From NCBI GenBank assembly GCA_018657655.1, contig JABHWQ010000030.1:1-7441 (forward strand): a DNA stretch of 7,441 bases. The letters are read 5' to 3'. The translations under genes were made by a program, and so were the position numbers. The notes under the pieces were generated by a model. The model did no database searches, was not told where the DNA came from, and saw only the letters and a list, made by a program, of their open reading frames with translations. Positions 1 to 5,987 of this stretch are shown piece by piece. The DNA is from Chloroflexota bacterium (GTDB taxonomy: Bacteria; Chloroflexota; Dehalococcoidia; SZUA-161; SpSt-899). Positions within the stretch are counted from its first letter, which is position 1. Each line of letters opens with the position of its first letter.

Positions 1-95
1 CATTCATATCGGCATGCAGAGCATTTCCTCTTATCTCTCCTTACTGCCCAACTCTTTATATTTCCGCATCTTGGACAACTTCTTTTGTATGCCAT
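1..95 (-). CDS. Partial zinc-ribbon protein, probable IS1595/ISXO2-type transposase N-terminus
   Basis: The reverse strand reads from an ATG at 95 to the window edge for 31 codons without a stop. The peptide carries a classic zinc ribbon: CPRCG at residues 7-11 and CSAC at 25-28, joined by a basic stretch (KSWAVRRDKRK) and followed by RYE. CPxCG...RR..RxKCxxCRYE is the N-terminal zinc ribbon typical of IS1595-class (ISXO2-like) transposases. An in-frame TGA five codons upstream supports this ATG. The DDE catalytic domain would lie outside the window, so the transposase call rests on the zinc ribbon alone; another small zinc-ribbon protein is possible. It points the same way as the MauE gene and sits just downstream of it, so the element may have inserted at the end of that operon. 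Confidence 0.6.
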   Translation of the reverse strand, partial: MAYKRSCPRCGNIKSWAVRRDKRKCSACRYE

Positions 96-129
96 ACCAC
101 CATTCTCTCATATTTCGGTGGCTTTTTTA

Positions 130-149
130 AGATATTACCCCAGATATTA
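130..149. repeat. Short direct repeat AGATATTA x2
   Basis: AGATATTA occurs at 130-137 and 142-149, separated by CCCC, a 12-nt period close to one helical turn. It lies between the MauE stop and the transposase start, probably inside the IS end. The copies are too close to be target-site duplications. They could be a protein-binding site or chance AT-rich repetition. Confidence 0.35.
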
Positions 150-216
150 TCTTTAGTGTATGAATAAGGGCGAGTTCAAAATCAGTCCCAAAACCGTTCA
201 ACATATTTGTGACGGA

Positions 217-702
217 TCATTTACGCATTCCGATCAGCTTTTCCAGTGTTAGCAACTGATTTACTTTGGGAGTGAGCAGCAAAACCAGCGCTGCAATGAA
301 AATGAAAATATCAATGGTGATGCTCTGCGCTACTGTAAGCGTAACGGTATCGCCAAAACAACTGCCACATTTATCTTTATCATTAATAAGCGAGTTGACA
401 TTGGCAATCATAAAGCTTATAGCCATCAATAGAGTAACGAGTGCGCTGGGCCTGCGTAATATACCGAATAACAAATATACTCCAACCACAAGCTCAATCC
501 ACGGCAATGCGTTTCCAAAAACGGTTACCAGGACATCAGGCAGTAGATCTTGATCCTTGACGATCTCTACAAACTTGGTATGGTCAGGCAGTTTGCTCAC
601 TGCAGAAACGATGAAAGTCACCCCAAGCAGAAGCCTTAGCGTTAGGTTCAAATAGCTGTTAGAAATCAGTGAGCTAATCCGCTGCTTATCAACTCTGGCC
701 AT
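217..702 (-). CDS. MauE/DoxX-family membrane protein with a CxxC motif
   Basis: A 161-residue integral membrane protein with about four hydrophobic segments, near residues 20-38, 60-82, 87-106 and 124-145. The loop before the last segment has C112-G-S-C115-F-G, the Cys-x-x-Cys-Phe-Gly signature seen in MauE-like proteins. MauE is known to work with the thioredoxin-like MauD in forming or ordering the disulfides of methylamine dehydrogenase. No methylamine dehydrogenase genes are here, so a more general role in passing electrons to or from an extracytoplasmic thiol protein is inferred. The ATG at 702 lies 14 nt inside the upstream DsbA-like gene, which points to translational coupling and a shared job. 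An AAGGG stretch upstream may serve as a ribosome binding site. The family is clear; substrate and direction of electron flow are not. Confidence 0.75.
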   Translation of the reverse strand: MARVDKQRISSLISNSYLNLTLRLLLGVTFIVSAVSKLPDHTKFVEIVKDQDLLPDVLVTVFGNALPWIELVVGVYLLFGILRRPSALVTLLMAISFMIANVNSLINDKDKCGSCFGDTVTLTVAQSITIDIFIFIAALVLLLTPKVNQLLTLEKLIGMRK

Positions 703-1309
703 TTGTCGCTATCCCTTTAAGTTCCTCATCAATGGCATGGATTAAATCGTCGAGTGTGCCCGGATATTTCATGTACTCCGTATCATTGATGAACAATGCT
801 ATACCGCTAACGCCCCTGTTTTGAGCCTCATCTATTGCCACTAAAACTGCCTCGGTATACTCGCCATTGTCCAGCGATTCGGTAAAGTCGACAATATCGA
901 GCCCTACCTCCTCAGCGGCGACCATCAGTTCCGAAATATCTTCAGGCACGTCAAGGGTGAACCGGTCGTGCATTTCCCATAACTTACCCTCAGAACCGGC
1001 AATCTCCAGCGATTCGGCGATCTTCAATGAAAAATCGGAATTTATACTGGGGTAATGATGATACACAAGTCTCACTTGATCAGGATACAAATCTAATGTC
1101 TGCAGAGCTAACTGCTCCTTTTCGACGCAAATATGTCAGGTAAAATCCACAAATGCATGCAGCGTTACAGAAGCAACTTCGGGTCCACGGCTCCAGGATT
1201 CGAATGGGTCCAGAATCTGTTTCTTCTCGCTAGTCCACAGGGCAAAACCAACCACTAGAGTGGCGAGCGTCACTAGTAAAACAGAGACAAGATATTTCTT
1301 TGTCCACAT
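689..1309 (-). CDS. DsbA-like membrane-anchored thioredoxin selenoprotein (in-frame UGA = Sec58)
   Basis: From the ATG at 1309 the frame runs to 689 as 206 residues if the single TGA at 1136-1138 is read as selenocysteine. Order: cytoplasmic MWTKK, a hydrophobic anchor at residues 6-25, a short linker, then a DsbA-like (Thioredoxin_4) fold. The strand HAFVDFT at 51-57 is followed by U58-H-I-C61, where relatives have C-P-x-C. Downstream come LALQTL, the YHHYPS strand, a helical insert, and GVSGIALFIND at 166-176 in the cis-proline loop position. C61 is the only cysteine, so the predicted redox pair is Sec58/Cys61. The cis-proline appears replaced by Ala. A SECIS-like hairpin follows the UGA. 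Conventional calling would start at a TTG (1090) and lose the anchor and active site. It overlaps MauE by 14 nt and follows arsM by 48 nt. Alternatives are a pseudogene or a sequencing error at a TGC/TGT codon. Confidence 0.82.
1098..1126 (-). promoter_or_regulatory. Candidate bacterial SECIS element
   Basis: Numbering the mRNA from the U of UGA (plus position 1138), GGAGC (nt 21-25) pairs with GCUCU (nt 31-35), one pair being G-U, around a five-base loop AGUUA. An outer GUC/GAC pairing (nt 13-15 with 39-41) closes the structure across an internal loop. The apical loop starts 22 nt after the UGA and has G in its second position followed by U. Both properties fit the known bacterial SECIS pattern of a small hairpin just inside the coding region with a guanine in the first two loop positions. 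A competing GCAG/CUGC pairing is possible, so the exact fold is uncertain. Confidence 0.6.
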
Positions 1310-1331
1310 ATGTCTAACTCTTTTGGCTGAT

Positions 1332-1350
1332 GTTACCTTTTCGAAGTAAC
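1332..1350 (-). other. Intergenic hairpin between arsM and the selenoprotein gene
   Basis: In the leftward transcript GUUACUU and AGGUAAC form a 7-bp stem, with one U-G wobble, around a CGAAA loop. It starts a few bases after the arsM stop. No U-run follows, so it is not a standard terminator. It could protect or process the message, or attenuate between arsM and the redox pair. Confidence 0.35.
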
Positions 1351-1357
1351 TCTCCGA

Positions 1358-2149
1358 TTAATTTGCCGGCTTCTGCGCTCTCACTATGATGCTCCTGACT
1401 CTCTCAGAAGAATTGCCATCATTAAACTCTCGTTCTGCCACAATCTCTACGTTCTCGAATCCCGCCCGGATTATAGTATCCAGGTATTCTTGTTTGAGCA
1501 ATGCACCCGCAAAACAACTAGTCCATGCATCGATGCTATTCTTTGTTTCTTCAGAGAGTTCTCTGGTGACGACAACATCGGCCAACCCGAGTACTCCGCC
1601 GGGTTTCAAGGCCCGAAAAGCCTCGTTAAAAACGCGAGGTTTGTCCAGCGAAAGGTTAACTGAGCAATTGCTGATTACAACATCTGCTGTACAGTTATCG
1701 ATTGGTAAATCCTCAATCTCCGCCACGTGAAATTCAACATTGTCATAACCGTAGTGCGCTGCAGTTTTAGTAGCTTTTTGCACCATTTCCTCGGTCATAT
1801 CTATACCGATAACTTTACCTTGTTCACCGACTTTCTTGGATGCCAGGAAAACGTCGATACCACTACCGGAACCCAAGTCCACGACTGTATCACCGGGTTT
1901 GATAGTAATCCCTACCAACGGATTACCGCATCCCAAGCCCATCAAAACCTCGTCAGGGATTTGTTCCAGATCCTCCCTCATGTACCCTATAGCTTCTGCT
2001 TCCGGGATGGTTCCCCTGGCGCAATGTAGACTAAAACAATAGGGAAAGCACTCATCGCTTTCTATGGCTTTGGCTGTAAAGGTTTCTATGACTGCAGCCT
2101 TGATTTCCTCTTCAGTCAGGTCCGGTCTCATTTGAAGTCCCTCATTCAT
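1358..2149 (-). CDS. arsM: Arsenite S-adenosylmethyltransferase (ArsM family)
   Basis: A 263-residue cytosolic class I methyltransferase that should transfer methyl groups from S-adenosylmethionine to arsenite. The SAM-binding motif DLGSGSG is at 91-97, followed by GKVIGIDMTEEM at 111-122. The family's LGCGNP is at 72-77, the SNC...NLS block at 160-167, LKPGG at 181-185 and the SCFAGAL block at 211-217. C74, C162 and C212 probably match the three conserved arsenite-binding cysteines of characterised ArsM proteins. There is an extra N-terminal cluster, C34, C38 and C43. The first ATG overlaps the mnmA stop as ATGA. An alternative start at Met7 (2131) has a better ribosome site, GAGG eight nt upstream, and would give 257 residues. 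Family assignment is strong; whether the natural substrate is arsenite or another metalloid is not shown. Confidence 0.87.
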   Translation of the reverse strand: MNEGLQMRPDLTEEEIKAAVIETFTAKAIESDECFPYCFSLHCARGTIPEAEAIGYMREDLEQIPDEVLMGLGCGNPLVGITIKPGDTVVDLGSGSGIDVFLASKKVGEQGKVIGIDMTEEMVQKATKTAAHYGYDNVEFHVAEIEDLPIDNCTADVVISNCSVNLSLDKPRVFNEAFRALKPGGVLGLADVVVTRELSEETKNSIDAWTSCFAGALLKQEYLDTIIRAGFENVEIVAEREFNDGNSSERVRSIIVRAQKPAN

Positions 2150-3183
2150 TCGATTGTCCCGCCTCCAACCACCACATCCCCTTCGTAAAAGACCACTGCT
2201 TGTCCGGGGGTTATTGCTGGCTGAGGTTCTTTAAACTCAACGTGAACTCGCCCGTCTTGCAGTGGTGTTATTTGTGCCGACTTTTCTTTGTGATGATATC
2301 TAATTCGGGCTTTTGTTTGAATCGGGTAGAGTAGCGTTTCGAAGGCTATCCAGTTCATACCGGTGGCGGTAAACTCGGTGCCATATACTTCATGTTTAGA
2401 TCCAACGATAACAGTGTTTCTAGCCGAATCGATCGCCACGACAAACAGCGGTTCTTTGGCGGCGATACCAAGCCCTTTACGTTGCCCGATAGTGTAATTA
2501 ATTATACCACGATGCTCACCGAGTACTTTTCCTTCGCTATTTTTGATCGGTCCGGGTTGTGATGCTTGGACGGAATGTTCATTCACGAACGCAGCATAAT
2601 CGTTATCCGGGATGAAACATATCTCCTGACTCTCGGCTCTCTCGACTACCGGAAGATTCAATTCCTTTGCCTTCATTCTAACGCTTTTTTTGGTCAATGT
2701 CCCCAATGGCATCAGAGCGTGCCGGAGCTGCCGTTGAGTTAAGGCGCTCAGAAAATAAGACTGGTCCTTTGTAAGATCAATCCCCTTCTTGAGAAAAAAG
2801 AGCTCACCCTCTTTCTCCAATCTCGAATAATGACCGGTAGCTATTAAATCGGCTCCAAGTGACTTGGCATGATCGAGCAAAGCACCAAACTTTATAAGAT
2901 GATTACATCGCACACAAGGATTGGGAGTCCTTCCCAGAGCGTACTCACTACAAAAATAGGAAATAATATTTTGTGAAAATATATCGCTTAAATTAACGAT
3001 GTGATGGGGGATATTCAAAATTAGGGCAACTTCATTGGCCTGGGCTGCATCATCTGACGGCGCATTATTACTAGAGTGTACCAGCATTGTAATGCCGAAG
3101 ACATCATACCCCGCATCTTTCAAAAGAGCGGCGGTGACTGATGAATCGACACCACCGCTCATAGCTACAGCTACTTTGTTCAT
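2146..3183 (-). CDS. mnmA: tRNA-specific 2-thiouridylase MnmA
   Basis: A 345-residue enzyme that activates U34 of tRNAs for Lys, Glu and Gln with ATP and inserts sulfur to give 2-thiouridine. The PP-loop SGGVDSS is at 9-15. TPNPCVRCN at 86-94 holds catalytic C90, TGHYSR is at 116-121, KDQSYFL at 139-145, and ESQEICFIP at 184-192 holds the second catalytic C189. INYTIGQRKGLGI and a C-terminal beta-barrel region follow. The length suits the family. I start at ATG 3183, not at the upstream ATG (3234): AGGAA sits eight nt before it, MNKVAVAMSGGVDSS is the usual N-terminus, and the longer form would overlap the preceding gene. The gap to that gene is 5 nt. Its product, s2U34, is also the substrate for 2-selenouridine formation, though no selU/mnmH gene is visible here. 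Confidence 0.95.
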   Translation of the reverse strand: MNKVAVAMSGGVDSSVTAALLKDAGYDVFGITMLVHSSNNAPSDDAAQANEVALILNIPHHIVNLSDIFSQNIISYFCSEYALGRTPNPCVRCNHLIKFGALLDHAKSLGADLIATGHYSRLEKEGELFFLKKGIDLTKDQSYFLSALTQRQLRHALMPLGTLTKKSVRMKAKELNLPVVERAESQEICFIPDNDYAAFVNEHSVQASQPGPIKNSEGKVLGEHRGIINYTIGQRKGLGIAAKEPLFVVAIDSARNTVIVGSKHEVYGTEFTATGMNWIAFETLLYPIQTKARIRYHHKEKSAQITPLQDGRVHVEFKEPQPAITPGQAVVFYEGDVVVGGGTIE

Positions 3184-3188
3184 AGAGT

Positions 3189-3989
3189 CTATTCCTGTTG
3201 TTGCACCATCCGCTGGTGTTCTTTCAGGGTGCATTTGTCCATTACCACCAGAAGTTTTGCATTCCTTGCTAGGCCTGCTGCTTCCTCGTTTATCACCCCT
3301 TCCTGCATCCAGATGGATTTGGCGCCTATTGTAATGGCTTGATCGACTATTGGACCCACATCTTCTGAGCGCCGGAAGATATCAATCATGTCCACCTTTT
3401 CCGGTATTGAAAGGAGGTCCGGGTAACTTTTTTCGCCCAGTATTTCAGTAGCTTTTGGATTGACTGGGATTACCCGGTAACCTTGCTGCTGCAAGTATTC
3501 CGCAACTTCGTGGCTTGGGCGGTCTTCTTTAGGGGAAAGGCCGACAACGGCAATCGTCTTGCTCGTTCGTAGAATCTCCTCTTCGGGTTCCACTATCCCG
3601 TTGATCTTCATATGCATCTTTCGCATACACTTGTTCATAACCACCGAAATTCCGGCTTCTCGGGCAAGTTCGGCGGCCTCATCATTCGTCACATCTTCCT
3701 GCATCCAAACGAATCTTGCACCGATTTTGATGGCTTCTTCGACTATCGGAACTACATCCTCCGACCGACGGGAAATATCGACTACATCGATTTTTCCCGG
3801 TATCGATGATAAATCGGGATAGCTCTTTTCTCCGATTATTTCTTCGGCTGCGGGATTCACAGGGATAATTCGATATCCATACTCCTTGAGATAACTGCCC
3901 ACTCGGTAACTTGGCCGATCCTTTTTGGGTGAAAGTCCAACGATGGCAACCGTTTTGCTTGAATTAAGTATCTCTTCCTCTATGCTCAT
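3189..3989 (-). CDS. Tandem-duplicated CoA-binding domain protein (YccU-like)
   Basis: A 266-residue protein made of two copies of a CoA-binding (CoA_binding_2, Rossmann-like) domain, residues about 4-126 and 136-258. The copies align at a constant offset of 132 residues with no gaps; by hand about 82 of 123 positions are identical. Each has the nucleotide-loop TxAxVGLSPKxDRPS, the strand IPVNP, GEKSYPDL, RRSEDV, WMQE and a terminal KC (C121 and C253). Single-domain relatives are usually about 140 residues, so this is an internal duplication. The family's cellular role is not settled; binding CoA or a similar nucleotide is expected. A GGGAG ribosome site precedes the ATG at 3989. It is the first gene of the leftward set that continues into mnmA, arsM and the redox pair. 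Confidence 0.85.
   Translation of the reverse strand: MSIEEEILNSSKTVAIVGLSPKKDRPSYRVGSYLKEYGYRIIPVNPAAEEIIGEKSYPDLSSIPGKIDVVDISRRSEDVVPIVEEAIKIGARFVWMQEDVTNDEAAELAREAGISVVMNKCMRKMHMKINGIVEPEEEILRTSKTIAVVGLSPKEDRPSHEVAEYLQQQGYRVIPVNPKATEILGEKSYPDLLSIPEKVDMIDIFRRSEDVGPIVDQAITIGAKSIWMQEGVINEEAAGLARNAKLLVVMDKCTLKEHQRMVQQQE
3396..3980 (-). repeat. In-frame tandem gene duplication, about 396-bp period
   Basis: The two CoA-binding modules correspond to a 396-nt period with no indels in the protein alignment. The coordinates mark roughly the first copy and the start of the second. Hand-counted protein identity of about two thirds points to an old but constrained duplication, not a recent copy or an assembly artefact. 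Confidence 0.6.
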
Positions 3990-4046
3990 AATTGAAACTC
4001 CCGGTTATGGTTGAGATATGATTGTGACTACATTTTAGCATAGGAG

Positions 4047-4057
4047 TACAAGTTGTA
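4047..4057. promoter_or_regulatory. Small palindrome upstream of the CoA-binding/mnmA/arsM gene set
   Basis: TACAA-G-TTGTA is a perfect 5-1-5 inverted repeat in the 112-bp gap between the CDF gene and the first gene of the leftward set. In the leftward direction it lies just before AT-rich -10-like candidates (TATGCT, TAAAAT), but no convincing -35 is visible. It could be an operator for this set; the short arms keep confidence low. Confidence 0.25.
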
Positions 4058-4101
4058 TGTGCAGACCGTAAGGAAGGGCAGGGAAATACCACGATCGGTA
4101 T

Positions 4102-5022
4102 TTATCGCCGATGGTTCTCTATCTGGCAAACCGGACAACTGGAGCATTCTTCGCATTCGAGTTGAAACGTAGTGTGGCCAATACCAAATTCATGTTCAAG
4201 GGTCCCATTGACCTTATCAACGATTCCTGCGCAGTCGCTTACCAACCGATCATCAATCAAAAGGTGGGCACTCATGGCATATACACCAGATGTTATCGTC
4301 CAGAGATGTACATCGTGGACGTCTTTAACTCCATCGATATTCCTGATCTCTTTACTTATCCTGTCCATATCGAGGTGTTTGGGAACTGCTTCCAATAAAA
4401 TGTGGACCGATTCCAGCACTAGTCCCAATGCTCCCTTGAGGATCAACAATCCAATCAAAATGCTGATGATCGGATCAGCATATCCCCAATCCGTTACCAG
4501 TATGATAATGCCGGCAACAATCACTCCTAGGGAAGAGAGTGCGTCTCCCAACATGTGCAGAAAGGCACCTTTGACATTCAGGTTGTGACGACTACCCGAG
4601 TGCAGTACCGAAATGCCAATCAGATTAGCGATCAACCCTATTACCGCAACTCCCAACATCAAACCGCCTTCAACGTCAGGAGGCTCCAATAAGCGCTGAT
4701 ATGCCTCATAGAATATGTAGGCGCTAATGAGCAGCAGTATCGTTCCATTGGTCAGGGCAGCAAGTATTTCTGCTCGCAGATAGCCATATGTCTTGGTTGA
4801 ATTGGCGGGTCTTTGGGCGAGTCTAAGAGCAAGTAAACTCAATCCAAGCGCCAGGGTATCAGTGAACATATGAGCAGCATCGCCTAACAAGGCCAGGCTA
4901 TTGCTCAATACTCCACCGATAATTTCGATCACAGTCATAAAAGCAGTGATCGAAAGAGCAATCAGCAAACGTTTCTGATTGTCCCTTGTTGAAGAGTCGT
5001 GTTCGTGAGTGTGTGTACCCAT
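4102..5022 (-). CDS. Cation diffusion facilitator, CzcD/ZitB-type Zn/Cd exporter
   Basis: A 306-residue inner-membrane antiporter that should export divalent metal, most likely zinc or cadmium, in exchange for protons. It opens with a His-rich tail (HTHEH at residues 4-8), then six hydrophobic segments. The metal site residues are visible: D48/H51/D55 in GDAAHMFTD and H156/D160 in HMLGD, an HD-HD pattern typical of Zn/Cd transporters. A cytoplasmic dimerisation domain follows, with LLEAVP, GVKDVHDVHLWTI and a C-terminal C290-C293-C296-C299 cluster at three-residue spacing. I start at ATG 5022; the 12 codons upstream begin with TTG and look like untranslated leader. No strong ribosome site precedes the ATG, and a TATATA -10-like element lies close upstream, so the leader may be very short. 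It lies between two other leftward gene sets. Confidence 0.9.
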   Translation of the reverse strand: MGTHTHEHDSSTRDNQKRLLIALSITAFMTVIEIIGGVLSNSLALLGDAAHMFTDTLALGLSLLALRLAQRPANSTKTYGYLRAEILAALTNGTILLLISAYIFYEAYQRLLEPPDVEGGLMLGVAVIGLIANLIGISVLHSGSRHNLNVKGAFLHMLGDALSSLGVIVAGIIILVTDWGYADPIISILIGLLILKGALGLVLESVHILLEAVPKHLDMDRISKEIRNIDGVKDVHDVHLWTITSGVYAMSAHLLIDDRLVSDCAGIVDKVNGTLEHEFGIGHTTFQLECEECSSCPVCQIENHRR

Positions 5023-5040
5023 AGTTTTAATGGTGGTAAA

Positions 5041-5073
5041 AAATATATAGAATCTCAAGCAGACTAAAAGCCA
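5041..5073 (-). promoter_or_regulatory. Possible promoter of the CDF exporter gene
   Basis: Reading leftward, TATATA (plus about 5044-5049) could be a -10 box, with TGGCTT about 18 nt upstream as a poor -35. The -10 lies roughly 22-27 nt before the ATG at 5022. The element rests on AT-rich sequence and position, so it is tentative. Confidence 0.25.
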
Positions 5074-5090
5074 GGAAGAAAAACAATGAA

Positions 5091-5123
5091 GGGTAGCGAT
5101 TTGCGATTACGAAGTTGTTACCC
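5091..5123 (+). other. Imperfect inverted repeat in the gap upstream of the CDF gene
   Basis: GGGTAGCGA and TTGTTACCC pair over nine positions, with two G-U pairs, around a loop that can fold further (TTT/AAG and CG/CG). The wobbles favour a plus-strand RNA, but no plus-strand gene is nearby and no T-run follows. It may be a remnant terminator for the small gene ending at 5152, a protein site, or chance. Confidence 0.2.
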
Positions 5124-5151
5124 GCGACAGCAAACAAAATACTCTTATGAA

Positions 5152-5400
5152 TTACAGGCTATCCAGAACCTGTCCCAAAGTATCGAATTCCTGGAGATAA
5201 TTTTCCAAAGGCACGTCATTACCATCGATATCGATGGCCCATCTTTTTTGGGAAGTCCTCAGAGCCACTCCGATGGGTGTTAGGGAGAAATACAGCGAAT
5301 GCCCGGAATCGTTATCTGCCTTAAAAACCATCACGTTTTCCAACGGAACAACCGTTATCTCGCCGATAGTTATGGGTTGCCCTACACGTGCCTCTCTCAT
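5152..5400 (-). CDS. Small GerW-like protein lacking the glycine-rich linker
   Basis: An 82-residue soluble protein with no cysteine. Its N-terminus, VGQPITIGEITVVPLENV (residues 6-23), closely parallels the start of the GerW/YtfJ core two genes upstream (IGEPITIEGNTVIPMMSI). Its later LTPIGVAL resembles that protein's IKPVAVLI. The Gly-rich FGAGGG stretch of GerW is replaced by a short FKADNDSGHSLYF segment. I infer a shortened divergent paralogue of GerW, although no function is established. The ATG overlaps the stop of the DUF2953 gene as ATGA, so it belongs to that operon as its last gene. A TAA stop and a gap of about 130 bp follow. The gene is probably real, given coupling and residue pattern; the paralogy is inferred by eye. 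Confidence 0.65.
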   Translation of the reverse strand: MREARVGQPITIGEITVVPLENVMVFKADNDSGHSLYFSLTPIGVALRTSQKRWAIDIDGNDVPLENYLQEFDTLGQVLDSL

Positions 5401-5981
5401 TTTCGATAGGCCATTACCATCGATTTGACTGCTCTTAGTGTGGTAGGTGAAAAGGCGAAAAGTAGTGTAGGTTTGATAAATTTAATCGGAACTACCCTTA
5501 AATCGCCACTGAATCGACCCCTGAATGTCTCATGTTCGAAATCGGGTCTAACTCGTGTGTCAACTGGGGAGAAATGATCAACGAAAAATGTCGCAGGGGC
5601 GATCGCGGCAAAGAGCATTGCCGTGTCAGCCGGGTCGTCCAGACCAATCCTGATATCCAGTTTTAACTCGCGGATAGTTGCAGTCCGCCGAATCCCCTTC
5701 AAGAAACGAATAAATTGCCTTACAAAACCTTTGGTTCTCACCAAAGCGAGGAAGGGGCGAATGTTCCCCTTCCATTTCCGTTTTCTCTTTTTCTTCTTTT
5801 TGGGTTTGGCTTTCTCTTTTTTGAATTTGATGTCCTTTCCGATCAACCCATACAACCACTCCACCCTTGCCTGCGATCTCAAGTTATCCTCTTTTTCAAG
5901 GAAGAATCTAAGGTCGATGGGTATCGCCAGCAGAACAATAAAAAACAGGATTATGCCTAATAGTGTGGCAAGTATCCACAA
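5397..5981 (-). CDS. DUF2953 (YtfI-like) membrane-anchored protein
   Basis: A 194-residue protein with one N-terminal hydrophobic segment (residues 2-21) and a very basic region at 52-71 (runs of Lys/Arg). An alpha/beta C-terminal half includes RIGLDDPADTAMLFA at 111-125, a pattern typical of DUF2953, and a FRGRFSGDLRV stretch. In Bacillus, the DUF2953 protein YtfI is encoded next to YtfJ/GerW; the same neighbour is seen here six nt upstream. Its biochemical role is unknown. Anchoring in the membrane with the basic stretch near it is likely. The start appears to be TTG at 5981 (TTG-TGG-ATA), with GGAAG-rich sequence upstream in the gerW end. It overlaps the next gene by 4 nt. Confidence 0.75.
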   Translation of the reverse strand: MWILATLLGIILFFIVLLAIPIDLRFFLEKEDNLRSQARVEWLYGLIGKDIKFKKEKAKPKKKKKRKRKWKGNIRPFLALVRTKGFVRQFIRFLKGIRRTATIRELKLDIRIGLDDPADTAMLFAAIAPATFFVDHFSPVDTRVRPDFEHETFRGRFSGDLRVVPIKFIKPTLLFAFSPTTLRAVKSMVMAYRK

Positions 5982-5987
5982 ATCGAG

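Noticed and set aside
689..1090. Stand-alone 133-residue ORF from a TTG start
   Set aside because: It begins inside a thioredoxin fold, after the active-site strand. The upstream frame encodes the missing anchor and UxxC site, so this is the C-terminal part of the selenoprotein.
1136..1138. TGA reassigned to Trp or Gly (alternative genetic code)
   Set aside because: TGA ends MauE, MnmA and DUF2953 here with proper coupling to the next genes, and Trp or Gly would not fit the first CxxC position.
689..1309. Dsb gene as a simple pseudogene with a nonsense mutation
   Set aside because: The only interruption is TGA, exactly at the redox Cys, with a SECIS-like hairpin after it and intact coding on both sides. 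It remains the main alternative if the genome lacks sel genes.
3184..3234. Longer MnmA N-terminus from the ATG at 3234
   Set aside because: It would overlap the CoA-binding gene by 46 nt and add a non-family leader. The ATG at 3183 has an AGGAA site and the standard N-terminus.
5023..5058. Twelve-codon extension of the CDF protein from TTG
   Set aside because: It places odd hydrophobic residues before the usual His-rich N-terminus and has no ribosome site; the ATG at 5022 is preferred.
5626..5960. Overlapping ORFs on both strands in the lysine-rich part of DUF2953
   Set aside because: These are shadows produced by the biased Lys/Arg codon run; they have no family features or credible starts.
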